A stretch of 64,000 bases of DNA from Polychytrium aggregatum (Eukaryota > Chytridiomycota > Chytridiomycetes > Polychytriales). Shown here piece after piece: positions 51,656 through 61,673 of the stretch; position 1 is the stretch's first letter; each line of letters opens with the position of its first letter. The notes under the pieces are model-generated. The model was not told the origin of the DNA, searched no databases, and saw nothing but the letters and a program-made list of their open reading frames with translations. Location of the stretch: contig NW_026516216.1 in assembly GCF_025602895.1 (NCBI RefSeq), positions 682,001 through 746,000 of the forward strand, read 5' to 3'. The translations under genes and the position numbers were made by a program.

Positions 51656-53513
51656 AGCGGCCAGCCAGCATTATCACGCTGCCACCCAAAGCCGCAAAGA
51701 CGAATACAGCGCGATAGAACTGAGCTGCTGGGCGCTTGCGTCTACGGCAGGGGGGCGGGTGCATTTGGGGGCTGGAGGAAGCGGCTCGCGGCCGAGATCG
51801 GGGACCTTGCCAAGCAGCCTTCATCGCGGCAGCGAACATCGCCGCCAGCAGCAGTAGCATCTCCTGCGTCGAGGACCCACCAGCCAGAGGCATCTTTGCA
51901 CCGAGGATGCTGCCTGGGACTTGCTTGCATCTCTGGCGAAAGGGTCGTCATCGCGACGAGCCAACAAAGCCGCGGCGCAGAAACGTGCCGTGGTGGCCGG
52001 CTGGAACCAGGGAGGAGAGTGCCCTCGCTGTGGCTCGGCAGCAGAGGTGGCGCCGGTCGGCACATGCACAGTGGTGCAGCGGAATGCACAGCGGAGGGCG
52101 GTTCGGCGCGGCGCACAGAGAAAGTGTGCGGCAGCGTGCGGCAACGACGCGCACCGGCGCCGCGGTACAACGCATGCCGCGACTGAGTCATTGTGTGCCG
52201 CGTGTCGAGCGCGCGCGTGGCCCGCCACACGGCCTGTCCCACATCCGCTGCACCACTCGCCAGGGGCGGCCCTGCCGCACCCTTGTCGCGCGACGGCGCC
52301 CCGGTCTGCGGCCTTGTTGCGGCCCAGGCGCGCACGGGGTTACAGCCAGCACCAGGGCCCGGGCCGGGGTGCACAGAGACCGGGGGGATTGTGATAGCGC
52401 GACGAGACGAGAGCGAGCAGGAGCGGGCGAGAGGACGCACGGTCTTGCAGGACATTGCGGGCAGTGCACGGAGAGAGCGAGAGAGGGCTCGGCGAGGGCT
52501 CGGCGAGAGTCGCCCACAGCAGCAGCACAGCGGGCCAGCAGGGCATTGTGCAAATTAAGCTCCGCGACAAAGCGCAAAGGCGGCAGCGAAACCTCTGCTG
52601 CGTTTTCCGCTGCACTGTCGACAGCCTTTTCCACTGCACTGTCGGCTTTGGCCCCGCAAGCGGCAGGAACGGGCCCTCGACAGCCCAGCAAGAGCGATCG
52701 GCCGTCTCCAACCATCCGTCCATCCATCCATCCGTCCATCGCACCCCGACCACCCGCCTCTGCCTCTGTTCGCTTCTGCCCCTGCTCTATTTGATCTGCG
52801 CCCTCCCCCCCCCAGCCCACCGTCTCTGATTCGCCTCGAGTTGCATCGAGTCGCCCCGAGTCCCCAAAGTATCCCTCACCAATATACCACCAGCCGCGCT
52901 GGGGGCAACCAAGCACCCGCACCCACATCCGCATCGGCATCCGCATCCGTCTCCAGCCCACCAGTTGGCCTTTTGCTCGGACAGCTCGTCCTGCGGTCTC
53001 CCTTGGCCCCTCTGTTTGCTCTGTCCGTCCGAGGCATCGCAATTGTCCAGGTAATTGCAAGCTGCCCCAGCCCCATAAGCGTCTCTGCTGTATATATCCA
53101 ATTCGTAGCATCAGCAACAGCAGCAACTCTCGGGCTTGCATCGCATGCGCGGTGGGGGGTGGTGCTCCTCCGTGCTGCTCTCTTGGTTTTCTGTCCCTGG
53201 GGTCACTTCCGCCACCCTGTCTCCCAGGGCGCCGCCTGCCGAGGGTCCCCGTGCCTCCTGGGTCTGGTTGAGAGCGAGACTCGAGCATCTTCCCTCCTCC
53301 TCTGGTCGCTTGTTCCCCCTCCCCTCCGCATCTCTGCTGGCCAGCTGCCGATCTGTGGCCGATCGATTGTCGATCTATTGTCGATCGTTTGCTGGACTGT
53401 CGCTGATCTATTGTCGCTCTATTCCCCGGCCCAGCTCGTCTCTTGTTGCTTAGCGCCAGCATACCCACACCTTCCTTCCTGCCGCACTTCCGTCGCTCCT
53501 CCACGCAGCCCCC
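51656..53513. other. 1.9-kb intergenic region between tandem genes
   Basis: It has a GC-rich left half (51720-52560) with long overlapping open frames on both strands, a CCATCCATC run at about 52720-52742, and CGATCTATTGTCGAT-like repeats at about 53347-53420 in what is probably the promoter or 5' UTR of the next gene. No supportable gene. Confidence 0.5.
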
Positions 53514-55241
53514 ATGTTCAAATCCATCGGAAAGGCCATCAAGGGTCTCTGGGGCAAGCGTCCCCGTCGCGGCTCCATGATCATCCACGAGGAAGAGTCC
53601 TCGCCAGGAGCCCTCAGCCCCTCCTCCCCCACTCTGTCCGACTCGGGCTCGACCTACACCCCTTCGTACATGACCCTCACCCGCAACGCTGAGGCGTCCG
53701 TCAATGACATTGCCAACCTCGCCACGGCCGATCCTGCCTCGTGGACCCAGCGTCTCGACGGTGACTCGGCCTCCCACCACCGATGTTCTTCCGGATACAG
53801 CTCCTCGGCTCATGGCCATGAGTCCGAAGCCTCGACCGTGTGCTCCTGCTGCAGCCCGTCCCTCACCGAGCGGCCGCTCAAGTCTCGCCCCACCTGGCAG
53901 TCGTCCAAGCGACCCGTCTCGCCCACGGACTCGTCCATGACCTCGCCATCGCCCTCCATCCCATCTGCTGCCCCCGCCCGCTGCGATGGGTCGCCTCGAG
54001 AAAGGCACCAGGACATGTTCCCGTCCAGCCTCATCCCAGATGAGCCGTGCCCGCCCCCTCGGCGCTGCCGTCCTTCCTTCGATAGCCTTCCGCGTCGGTC
54101 CGTTGACTCCAGCAAGCTCGAGAAAATGGCGGCGGCAGCGGCGACGGACCCAAGCGCTGGGTCGGCTCGCTCCTCTACCGTGCCCACGTCGCCGACCGCT
54201 GCCGTCGATCCGTACGACGAGCTTGCCCAGAATGTCTCCTATCTCAACGGCGCCTTTGCCCGGGTGATGAGCGCCCAGAAGAAGAAAAAGGACATGCTTG
54301 TCAAGCATAGCAGCGATCCGTACGAGTCGGTGGCCATGTCGCGACAGCCCACCGGTCGCTCAGTTCGCTCGATCCAGTCCGCCAGCTCGACCATCACTTC
54401 GCCCGTCTCGTCGTCGTACTATGCCACCTCCCACGGCGCCAGCAGCATCCACCAACGCAAGCGCTCCGACCAGACCGACATGACCTTTGCCACCGAGACC
54501 ACCCACTGCGACGACCCGGCCGACAAGATCAAGCGCGTGTACAGCAACACATCATCTCGGCACGAAAAGCCGTACTATGGCATCGACGCCCACACCTACC
54601 ACTCCAACCCGCTCGCCGACTTGGTGCTGGATCTGAAGGAGATGAATATGGACGAGCTCGGCGAAAAATACACGGCGCAGGGACTGCTGCTGAGTCCAAA
54701 GTCCTTCCACTCTGAATTCACAACGGCAACGAGCTGCAGCTTTGTCGAGCACGACCTGGTTGTCGAGCTGCAGCCGGCCAACATCGTCAATGAGATCAAC
54801 ATGGACCGCAACCTGCACTTCAACAAGGCCGATGCCGTTGCGACACCCAGGGCCGAGACGCCCAAGCCCTTCAAGTCCATGAAGGCCAGCACCGAGGACC
54901 TGCTCAAGCTCATGAACGACAAGCAGCAGCGCGGCGTTGGCAATGCCTCGGTCTCACCCAAGATGACTGTGCTGCAGTCCAGCCCGGCCAGCCCAAGCAG
55001 CCCGATGAGCCCGATTAGCCCGATTAGCCCGATCAGCCCAAGCAGCCCTTACAACAGCCCGTCACCGCTCTCGGCTTCGGTGCAGCACTCTCCGCCGGCA
55101 AGGCGTCAGCCTCGTACCTTCAGCCGCCGTGACGCTGACGGCGACTGGATCTGCGACACTCACTCCAACTTTGACTGCCCGGCATGCACAGGTCTGCTGG
55201 ATCGGATCGTGGTCAAGACGGACGTGCACGTCATCGCCTGA
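53514..55241 (+). CDS. Ser/Pro-rich disordered protein with C-terminal CxxH-CxxC motif
   Basis: An intronless gene for 575 residues. The start is in CCCCCATGTTC context. Residues 1-20 (MFKSIGKAIKGLWGKRPRRG) form a basic amphipathic helix that could bind membrane or a protein partner. Most of the chain is low complexity, dominated by Ser, Pro and Thr, with many SP/TP phosphorylation sites. A more ordered patch at about 340-450 includes NPLADLVLDLKEMNMDELGEKY and CSFVEHDLVVELQPANI. Near 490-530 a run of SPxSPISPISP units forms a short tandem repeat in the DNA (about 54990-55075). The last 35 residues contain WICDTHSNFDCPACTGL, a C-x2-H-x4-C-x2-C pattern that could bind one zinc. No known family recognised. 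Regulation by proline-directed kinases is plausible. Confidence 0.83.
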   Translation: MFKSIGKAIKGLWGKRPRRGSMIIHEEESSPGALSPSSPTLSDSGSTYTPSYMTLTRNAEASVNDIANLATADPASWTQRLDGDSASHHRCSSGYSSSAHGHESEASTVCSCCSPSLTERPLKSRPTWQSSKRPVSPTDSSMTSPSPSIPSAAPARCDGSPRERHQDMFPSSLIPDEPCPPPRRCRPSFDSLPRRSVDSSKLEKMAAAAATDPSAGSARSSTVPTSPTAAVDPYDELAQNVSYLNGAFARVMSAQKKKKDMLVKHSSDPYESVAMSRQPTGRSVRSIQSASSTITSPVSSSYYATSHGASSIHQRKRSDQTDMTFATETTHCDDPADKIKRVYSNTSSRHEKPYYGIDAHTYHSNPLADLVLDLKEMNMDELGEKYTAQGLLLSPKSFHSEFTTATSCSFVEHDLVVELQPANIVNEINMDRNLHFNKADAVATPRAETPKPFKSMKASTEDLLKLMNDKQQRGVGNASVSPKMTVLQSSPASPSSPMSPISPISPISPSSPYNSPSPLSASVQHSPPARRQPRTFSRRDADGDWICDTHSNFDCPACTGLLDRIVVKTDVHVIA

Positions 55242-57093
55242 GCGGCCGTGCCCCCAGTCCCAAACGACCAAGATCTGCCAGCGGCCCCTCTCGGCTTCGC
55301 GTATGCTTTCCCAGAAGCTTCTCCCCATCACCTTCGCTGTGCCCTTTCTGACTCTTGTTTCCCCCCCCCGGGCATCGTTTCCCTCCCTTCCTCTCCCGCT
55401 CGGTCCGTTCCCACCCAGTGACGCCACCATTCCTCAATCCTGCCGTCCATCTTCCCTTGCTGTCTTTCTGTGTTCTGCACTTTTACCCTCCCGTGTTATG
55501 CCGTTGCTTTCCTCCTCTTGCATATACATAGATTTTGGATTCCTTGGGTCCGTTGTGGTGCCCGAGCTTCTCGGCCCGGCCTTGGAGATGTCCTGTTGAT
55601 GCACACCCGTGTCTCGCTGGCTTCGTCGGAGCCGTGATTGCCTGGAGCGCCACCGCCCACTAACTCTGTCTTGTTTTGCCTTGCTTGTTCTGTCTTTTTC
55701 TCTTCCCTTTACCTGATATTCTTCGATGGCGCTTCGGCTCGCTGCCTGTTGTGCGTGAGTCGGTGTTTTCTTGCCTCTATCTTTTAATCCGCTATCCACT
55801 GTCACTTCTGGCGTCGCCGCTCTCGACTTTGAGATGCGCGAACACCTTCCTTTGGCCCCCGTCCCCAGTATCCCACGCCCACTCCAAACCCTTTCCTTTC
55901 CTTCGCGGCATGGGGTTGTGGTGGCTTTCGTCCGTTTGTCCTCTGTGGCTGGCGTTGATCCAAGTCGCCCTCGTTTCCCCCTTCCTTCATGGTCCAATTG
56001 TCGCACTCCACCTAATTGAAGCCCCGTCCTATTCCGTTTATTGTCTTTTTCTCGATTCCTCTATTGATCTCTGAAGATGGTGCAGCACCCGATATCTCGA
56101 TCGAACCAACTCACCCCCATCCGTCCGCATTGTTTGATGGGCTCTCCAGATGTACTGGATGTGAGTGTGGCAGGGAGGGGCGCCCTTAGAAACAACCCTC
56201 GATTGTTCGTGCTCATCCATATCACATCGGCGCAGAGCCCGAGACAACGTCCAGTCAACCATCTGCAACACATGAACGCTGCCATGCCGTGCCGGATCGC
56301 TGGCACAACAACACAGCCCAGGGCCAACCCTGGTCGCAAATCACGTGGACACACACACACACACTTGCTCGCTTGTGTTGGAATTGAGAAACAAATACAT
56401 TTCTTTGGCAGCGATCATCATCAAACACATCGACCATGTTCCCAAAAAGAATCAAAGAGTCTACGACAGCAAAACAGGGGGGGGGAGAGCAAGCAGAAAG
56501 ACAAAACAGAGCAGAACTAAACAGAGTAGAACTAAACAAAGTAGAGCAGAGCAGAGCAGAACTAAACAGCAGAGGAAGAAGGCACCACACATCCGCATCG
56601 CAGATGCCATTTTATCGGCAGAATAAATAGAGTCAAGGCAGATTGAGAGAGGGAGGGAGAGGGTGGAAGGAAAACAAATCATATACAAGGCCAGACCACA
56701 GTGTGCAGGGATGATGAAAGAAGGCAGCGATCCATGAGCGGCTCGCAGCGAATTGCTTCATCGCTGATCGGGAAAGCCGTCCGACACGACGCTCAAGGCC
56801 AAGAAGGACTCGACCGCAATGCAGCGAAGGGGGTCCGAGTCCGACTGGGAGGTGACGCCGACGGTGGAGAGCGACTGGGTGGAGGGCACTGGGTGCCGAG
56901 CCCAGACAGGAGGATGTGTGTTTGATTCAAGAAGGGTGGGTGTTTCTTGAGCGTTTTCTTGATGTTCGGCCGCCTCTATGTCGGCAGAAGACGGCGGCCT
57001 CGGGAGGCGGGGGGACGGGAAGGACATTCGCCGGCCGGGTCGGCGTCCCGGGAAGGGGAGGGAGGGGATGGGTGGAAGGGAGAGGAGGGGCCC
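55242..57093. other. 1.9-kb convergent intergenic region
   Basis: Pyrimidine-rich 3' flank of the Ser/Pro-rich gene (55340-55900), then an A-rich stretch with an AGCAGAACTAAAC repeat (about 56509-56575) and AATAAA at about 56623-56628, probably the 3' flank of the AN1 gene or a neighbour. No gene seen. Confidence 0.5.
56509..56575. repeat. Degenerate AGCAGAACTAAACA repeat
   Basis: Four or five units of an AG(C/T)AGAACTAAACA-like sequence with a GAGCA slippage block inside. Confidence 0.8.
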
Positions 57094-57381
57094 TTAGACC
57101 TTGCTGGCGACGCACTTCTCGCCCATCAGACGGTCAGAGAGGCGAGCAGTGGCATCCTGCCGGCAGGACTGGATGTTGGGGCAGGCATGAGCCTCCGGCA
57201 GCCGGTGCCGCGAGCAAAACTTGGAGGCACAGTATCGGCAATCGCCGACGATTTTGACGGCGCGATCAGTGCAGCCGAGGGCCGAGCATTTGGACGAGTT
57301 CTTCTTTGGGGCCGGAGCGGGCTGCGGGGGGGCCTCGGTGGGCAGCTGGGAGAGTTCGGAGGAAGCTTGGGCGGCGGACAT
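57094..57381 (-). CDS. AN1-type zinc-finger protein, 95 residues
   Basis: An intronless small gene. After a Pro/Ala/Gln-rich N-terminal 30 residues, one AN1 finger spans about residues 31-76: CSALGC, CRYCASKFC, SRHRLPEAHAC, in the order C-x4-C, C-x2-C-x4-C, H-x5-H-x-C. The tail (LSDRLMGEKCVASKV) is short. AN1 fingers occur in stress-response and p97/proteasome adaptor proteins (fungal Cuz1/Tmc1, animal ZFAND). With no ubiquitin-like or A20 domain this is a minimal form. Start ATG 57381 is chosen as the Met directly before the finger; an open extension upstream is Arg/Ser/Pro-rich and unlikely to be coding. Confidence 0.87.
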   Translation of the reverse strand: MSAAQASSELSQLPTEAPPQPAPAPKKNSSKCSALGCTDRAVKIVGDCRYCASKFCSRHRLPEAHACPNIQSCRQDATARLSDRLMGEKCVASKV

Positions 57382-57788
57382 GGCGGCTGGAACTGGAGCT
57401 GGGGGGAGGGGCTGGCTTGAGCTGGGACGGCGACGAGAAAAAGAGCTTGAGAGAGCTTGAGAGCGAAGCGGATGCGGCCTGGCTGGACGGAGCGAAGCTG
57501 CGGTATTTATAGCCCGGCGGAGGGGCAGCAGGACTGCGGTCGGTGGGGGCGACGAAGCAAACAAGCGACACGGGCGCACAGCAGGGCTGATCGCTCCATC
57601 CAACAGACCGCCAATCCCGAGGACATCGCCGCGCATCCGCTGGAAGGCCATACCCGACGGCGATGCTGGGGGGGGGGCGACGGTGCGTCTGGCTGGGCGG
57701 GTTGGGCATCGAGCAGATGCTCTAAGTCCTGTGATGCGGTATCATTCTCGCGGCGATATCGTCCCTCGGATGATACCCCGAGTTGGAT

Positions 57789-57865
57789 TGTATTCACTCT
57801 TGAGTTGTATTCACTCTTGAGTCGTATTCACTCTTGAGTCGTATTCACTCTTGAGTCGTATTCAC
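57789..57865. repeat. 17-base tandem repeat, about 4.5 copies
   Basis: Units of (T/C)GTATTCACTCTTGAGT, four complete and one partial, differing only in the first base. Confidence 0.92.
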
Positions 57866-58469
57866 CATTAGTCTGTCCTTCATCCTCCACCATCCTCCAT
57901 CCTCCACCATCCACTTCCATCCTCCACCATCGCTCCCGATAAGACCAGCGAAGCCCAAGGAAGATTTCGTTGTTTGGCCGCCCGATGGCGAGCGCGAGGC
58001 GGCTGACGGCGTCACATTGGCCGCGCCGAGAAGCGAGGGCGCCGCGAGAGCCGCCGAGGCCGCGGCGAGGCCAGCCGAGGGCGGTGTTTGCAGCGGCGTT
58101 CGGAACATCCGCTGATGCTGTTCCAGCCGAGAACAAAGGCGCGGCCGCGGAAAACAAAGACGTGGCATGACTCGCGCGGCCAGCAAATGTCAGCAGCACA
58201 GACCACAGCACTGATGCTGTGGACCCTGCAGCCGCATCGCCCACTGTCTGTGTGTTGCTCCTTGGCTTCCAGGTCTGCGCGCTGCCCGTGTGACCCTTGC
58301 GTCATCGCCGGTGCGCGTTCGCTGTGTCGTGACGTGTTGCTGCCGAGAACGCCAGAGAGCACGCCGAGGCGCGTCTCGCTGTCGCCTCGGGTCTCGCCGT
58401 GCCAACCAGGGCGGACGCGCACGTGACGCGACCCTGGCGCTGCTTCATGTTCATGTCCGATGGTGTGTC

Positions 58470-58525
58470 CTTCTGTCCTGGCGCTTCTGTCCTGGCGCTT
58501 CTGTCCTGGCGCTTCTGTCCTGGCG
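58470..58525. repeat. 14-base tandem repeat, four perfect copies
   Basis: Four identical CTTCTGTCCTGGCG units, suggesting recent expansion. Confidence 0.93.
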
Positions 58526-58727
58526 ACGCTGCTGCTGCACGCTCGCAAGCCTTCCGCGCATAGTAGCATCCTGTTCCAATAAGGGCGGGCTGTATTGGCA
58601 ACCGAGCACACGCACAACCGAGCGCTTTCACCGCCGCGACATACCAAGCCGCTCCTCACCCGATACCAAATGTGTGATCGTCGTCACCAACAAATAGCGG
58701 CAACCACGCGGCGCAACCAGCTCGGCC

Positions 58728-60353
58728 TCACTGCGGCGCTGACGGAGTCGACCCTGGCTGCCCTTGCTTGGTCGTGAGCCATCGATAGTACTGCACAACA
58801 AAGTCTTCCTGGAACTTTGTCTCGATCGCCTTTGGGCTTCTGCGGAGTCGCAGGTACTGGATCGACCGATCGGGAGTGCTCACCAACGCTTCCCGCAGCA
58901 GCCAGCAGCACGCAATCACACCTGCTCTGCCGACACCTACAGAGGTTCAAGTTCATGGATGCAATGAGGGCGGGCATTGCCATTAGCATCAGCGTCGGAC
59001 CAGCGCACACCAAGCCGCATCCGTATCGATCTCGATTGGCTCATCGCTGACCTCCCCGACAATGGCAGAGAATATTGACGCCATTCGATGTTCGCTTTGT
59101 AATCTCCTTGAGAACCTCCTCGACATCGTCTATTGATTTTGGCGCGTAACCTTCGGCTATGGGTATTCTGCGATGAGAGGACCACCCAACAATAAGATAA
59201 TGGATCCATGGGGCCTTCCCAGAGCAGATCGTTCTATCGGCCTGCTCCTCTAGCCGCGACAGGGCTTCTTTCCTTCGGCCGGCTCGGTCGTCTGCGATCG
59301 AATCTCGTTGTTCCTCGATGCCCACCTTATAACATCAATCCCTTGTCCCGCAGCAGCAGCTTGGTACTTGTCCCAAGGCGCCCCCAGATACTCGAGCTCG
59401 GTGTTATCGAGGCAACTGAGGGTGGTTCCGTTCGTAGTATAAATGCAAAATTGGCTGGTCAATACAGATCTCGAGGACATCTTGCCTCCCCTTGTCGCTC
59501 GCTGCGAGCCACCCTGACAATCATGTTTCTTCTCCGCAATCGGGTGGCAAGCATCGGCGGACCGGCTACAGAGCATAGTCCATACTTGACGACAAGCCGG
59601 ACTCCCGCCGACGCTATCCGCTCAAAGTCCATATTCAAGTCGCGGCTGATCATCGCTGTGGCAGAAGATTGCAATGATATCTGGTTTCAGACCTCGGTGA
59701 ATACCCCTCTGACCGATGCTCGTTATGATCTGTCCGCTCTGAACTGCGAATCGCTCCGTCGACAGTGACATGATCAGCCTCCATCTGTTGCAGCCATCCA
59801 CGACCATCCAGTTCAACCACGCTCTCCCAACCTGGGGCGCCGTACCTCGACCATTCACTGGCCCAGTGTCCAGTCGGACTTTTTTGCCCGGACATGAGCT
59901 CAGAGCAAAGTTGCCGGGCTTGGCTGCTGGCACCCGCGAAGGACGGGTGTTCTGGGCCGCCGGGCTTGGTACATCGGTCGTTGATCGAGCACTCGGGCCA
60001 GCTGCGTCTTGCTGCTCGTCCTCGGTCGGGTCACAGAGGACGCTGTCGATCGGGCATAGCCCGGCCTCGGCCTTTTCCAGATCCTCGCGCCCGTGGTTAG
60101 ACTGCAGCAGTTCCGCACTCTCGGGCCGGTCTTGGGATCGACTTGGCTCGCCGTTGGGCCGCTCGACACACAGTGGTGGTGCTGCCTGTTTGTTGGGCGG
60201 CCGCGGTTGGATTTTTGCCAGCAGGTCGTCTCCGAGCCCTCGCGGATCCGGTGGCAGGACAAGGTCGAGCTCGGGCGGAATCAGCCATGAGATGTTAATG
60301 GGGTGGGTGTGCGAGGTTCGGGGTTGGATCCCAAACGGCTTGAAAAAGTCCAT
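58728..60353 (-). CDS. CDKN3/KAP-like dual-specificity protein phosphatase
   Basis: Five exons, 59846-60353, 59586-59655, 59326-59415, 59052-59167 and 58728-58936, give 330 residues. The N-terminal block HTHPINISWL resembles the start of the CDKN3 domain (HISWL in human KAP). A CPG turn (SSCPGKK), RDLNMDFERIASAGVRLVVNCL, a DNTELEYLG helix, then IPIAEGYAPKSIDD follow. The active site is HCRGGVGRAG with Cys259 and Arg265 intact; the Asp/general-acid loop is likely in the IAEGYAP segment. The C-terminus has a RRSPKAIETKFQEDFVVQYY block typical of the fold. Between ISWL and CPG sits an extra stretch of about 125 residues, Pro/Ser/acidic and probably disordered, absent from human KAP. KAP dephosphorylates the CDK T-loop; a cell-cycle role is inference. 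The start is the Met just before the conserved block; the frame is open further upstream. Confidence 0.87.
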
Positions 60354-61673
60354 CGCAGCGATCGATCCAGGCCACGCGAGGCTGCTCTTGGCTGCTGTTG
60401 CGGCAGACTGTGGCGGCGAGCTGCGGCGTTCTCGGTCCGGGTGAGTCTTGGCGACCTTTCTGGTCGGCGAGGTTGCGGGTATTCGGGACGGAGGGAGAGC
60501 CTGAAACGGCCTGTCGGCAGCGTACCAGCTGGTGGGCGTGGATCGGGCAGCGGCAATTGCGCCAGAGGGCCTTGCTGATGGAGGAGCGTTTCCAAGAAGG
60601 GCCAGTGTCACTGGCGAGACGGCAGGCGATGAGGCGGACGGGCCGGAGCGCAGGGGAGAGGAGTGCAGCCAATGCTCCAAGCTCGGTGCAGAGCCGATGG
60701 TGCTCGAGACCGCTCGGGTTGTTCGAGACAGCTTGGGTTGGCCCAAGCAGACGCAGAAGCGCTGCCCCCAGAGCAGGATCATCGGCAGTCGCCGGGCGCG
60801 GGGATCCGAGCCAAGGTTTTCCTGCCCCTCCAGTGCATTGACCAGCTGCGTCCGTTGGCGGGAATCGTCCAGCTATCGTCCAGCTATCGACTGTCGCACT
60901 CGAGCAGTCGAATCAGAGAGTCGGGCCGTCTCGGTTGATGCCCAGGACGACTCGGCGTCCGCATTGCCACCGCCTCAATCACTGCACGTCGTCTGGCGAT
61001 TGGGCTCTCACCGACATTGTGGTGTCGCCTCTGCAGCAACGGCTATGGCTGCCCGGTGCTGGCTGATCCCCAAGGTTGTTTCGGTCGACAGGCGACCTCC
61101 GAAGGATGCGCTCCGATCCACCACGCTGCGGAAGATGATTCCGCCTGTGTAGTCTGCCTGCCCACTCTTGCTCAAGGAATAGCAAACATCACTTCATCGA
61201 CAACAGGCTTCTCACGCTGTGCTCTGCATTTGGTGTTGCATCTCCCCGCAGAGCGGCTGTTGGTATTTGCACAGCTCGCGACATGGTGAGGGCTGCGACT
61301 GCGAGTACCTAGCCCGGCTCGCTCGGAGGAACTCAATGGCAACCGGATTCCTTTGGAGGAATGCTGCGGGTTGAATGCAATTGGGCACTCTCGACCACCG
61401 AGACTTTGGGTCCGAGTCTGCCCCGGCCATGCATCGGATTCTCGGCATCGCAACGCAGTTGTATCAGCGACACTGGCTTCCGACCAGGATCCAGTCCCGG
61501 GTGCAGGCGCCAGCACGGCTGGACGGATTCCCGAGCAGAGCCGGTTCGTCCGTCATGGGCTGTCCTTTGGCTCCTTCAAGCCAGCCCGCCAGAGCGGCTG
61601 GTCTCCATCGCTTCTCCAGACCCGATCCTCGAGCAAACAGCCCACGGTCCCTCTCCCAGATATCCTCCAAGCC
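60354..61673. promoter_or_regulatory. Divergent region, KAP-like gene / RTT106
   Basis: 1.3 kb between outward-facing genes. The minus strand has a coding-like stretch at about 61018-61180 and an open extension upstream of the KAP start to 60782; neither gives a complete gene. A CGTCCAGCTAT duplication lies near 60870-60890. Confidence 0.45.

Larger units (their letters stand above)
57382..58727. other. 1.35-kb intergenic region with two minisatellites
   Basis: Upstream of the AN1 gene and downstream of the KAP-like gene. It holds a 17-base array (57789-57865), a CCATCCTCCA cluster (57886-57930), a CpG-rich block (57960-58420) and a 14-base array (58470-58525). Overlapping open frames in the GC-rich block are not convincing. 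Confidence 0.55.

Noticed and set aside
51742-54308. 706-codon minus-strand frame
   Set aside because: It runs antisense through the Ser/Pro-rich gene and GC-rich intergenic DNA, with Arg/Gly-rich composition and no motif.
60295-60672. Minus-strand frame with CRCP resembling an RNase P Rpr2/Rpp21 zinc site
   Set aside because: Only part of the Cys pattern is present, the frame overlaps the KAP start codon, and no splice model supports it.
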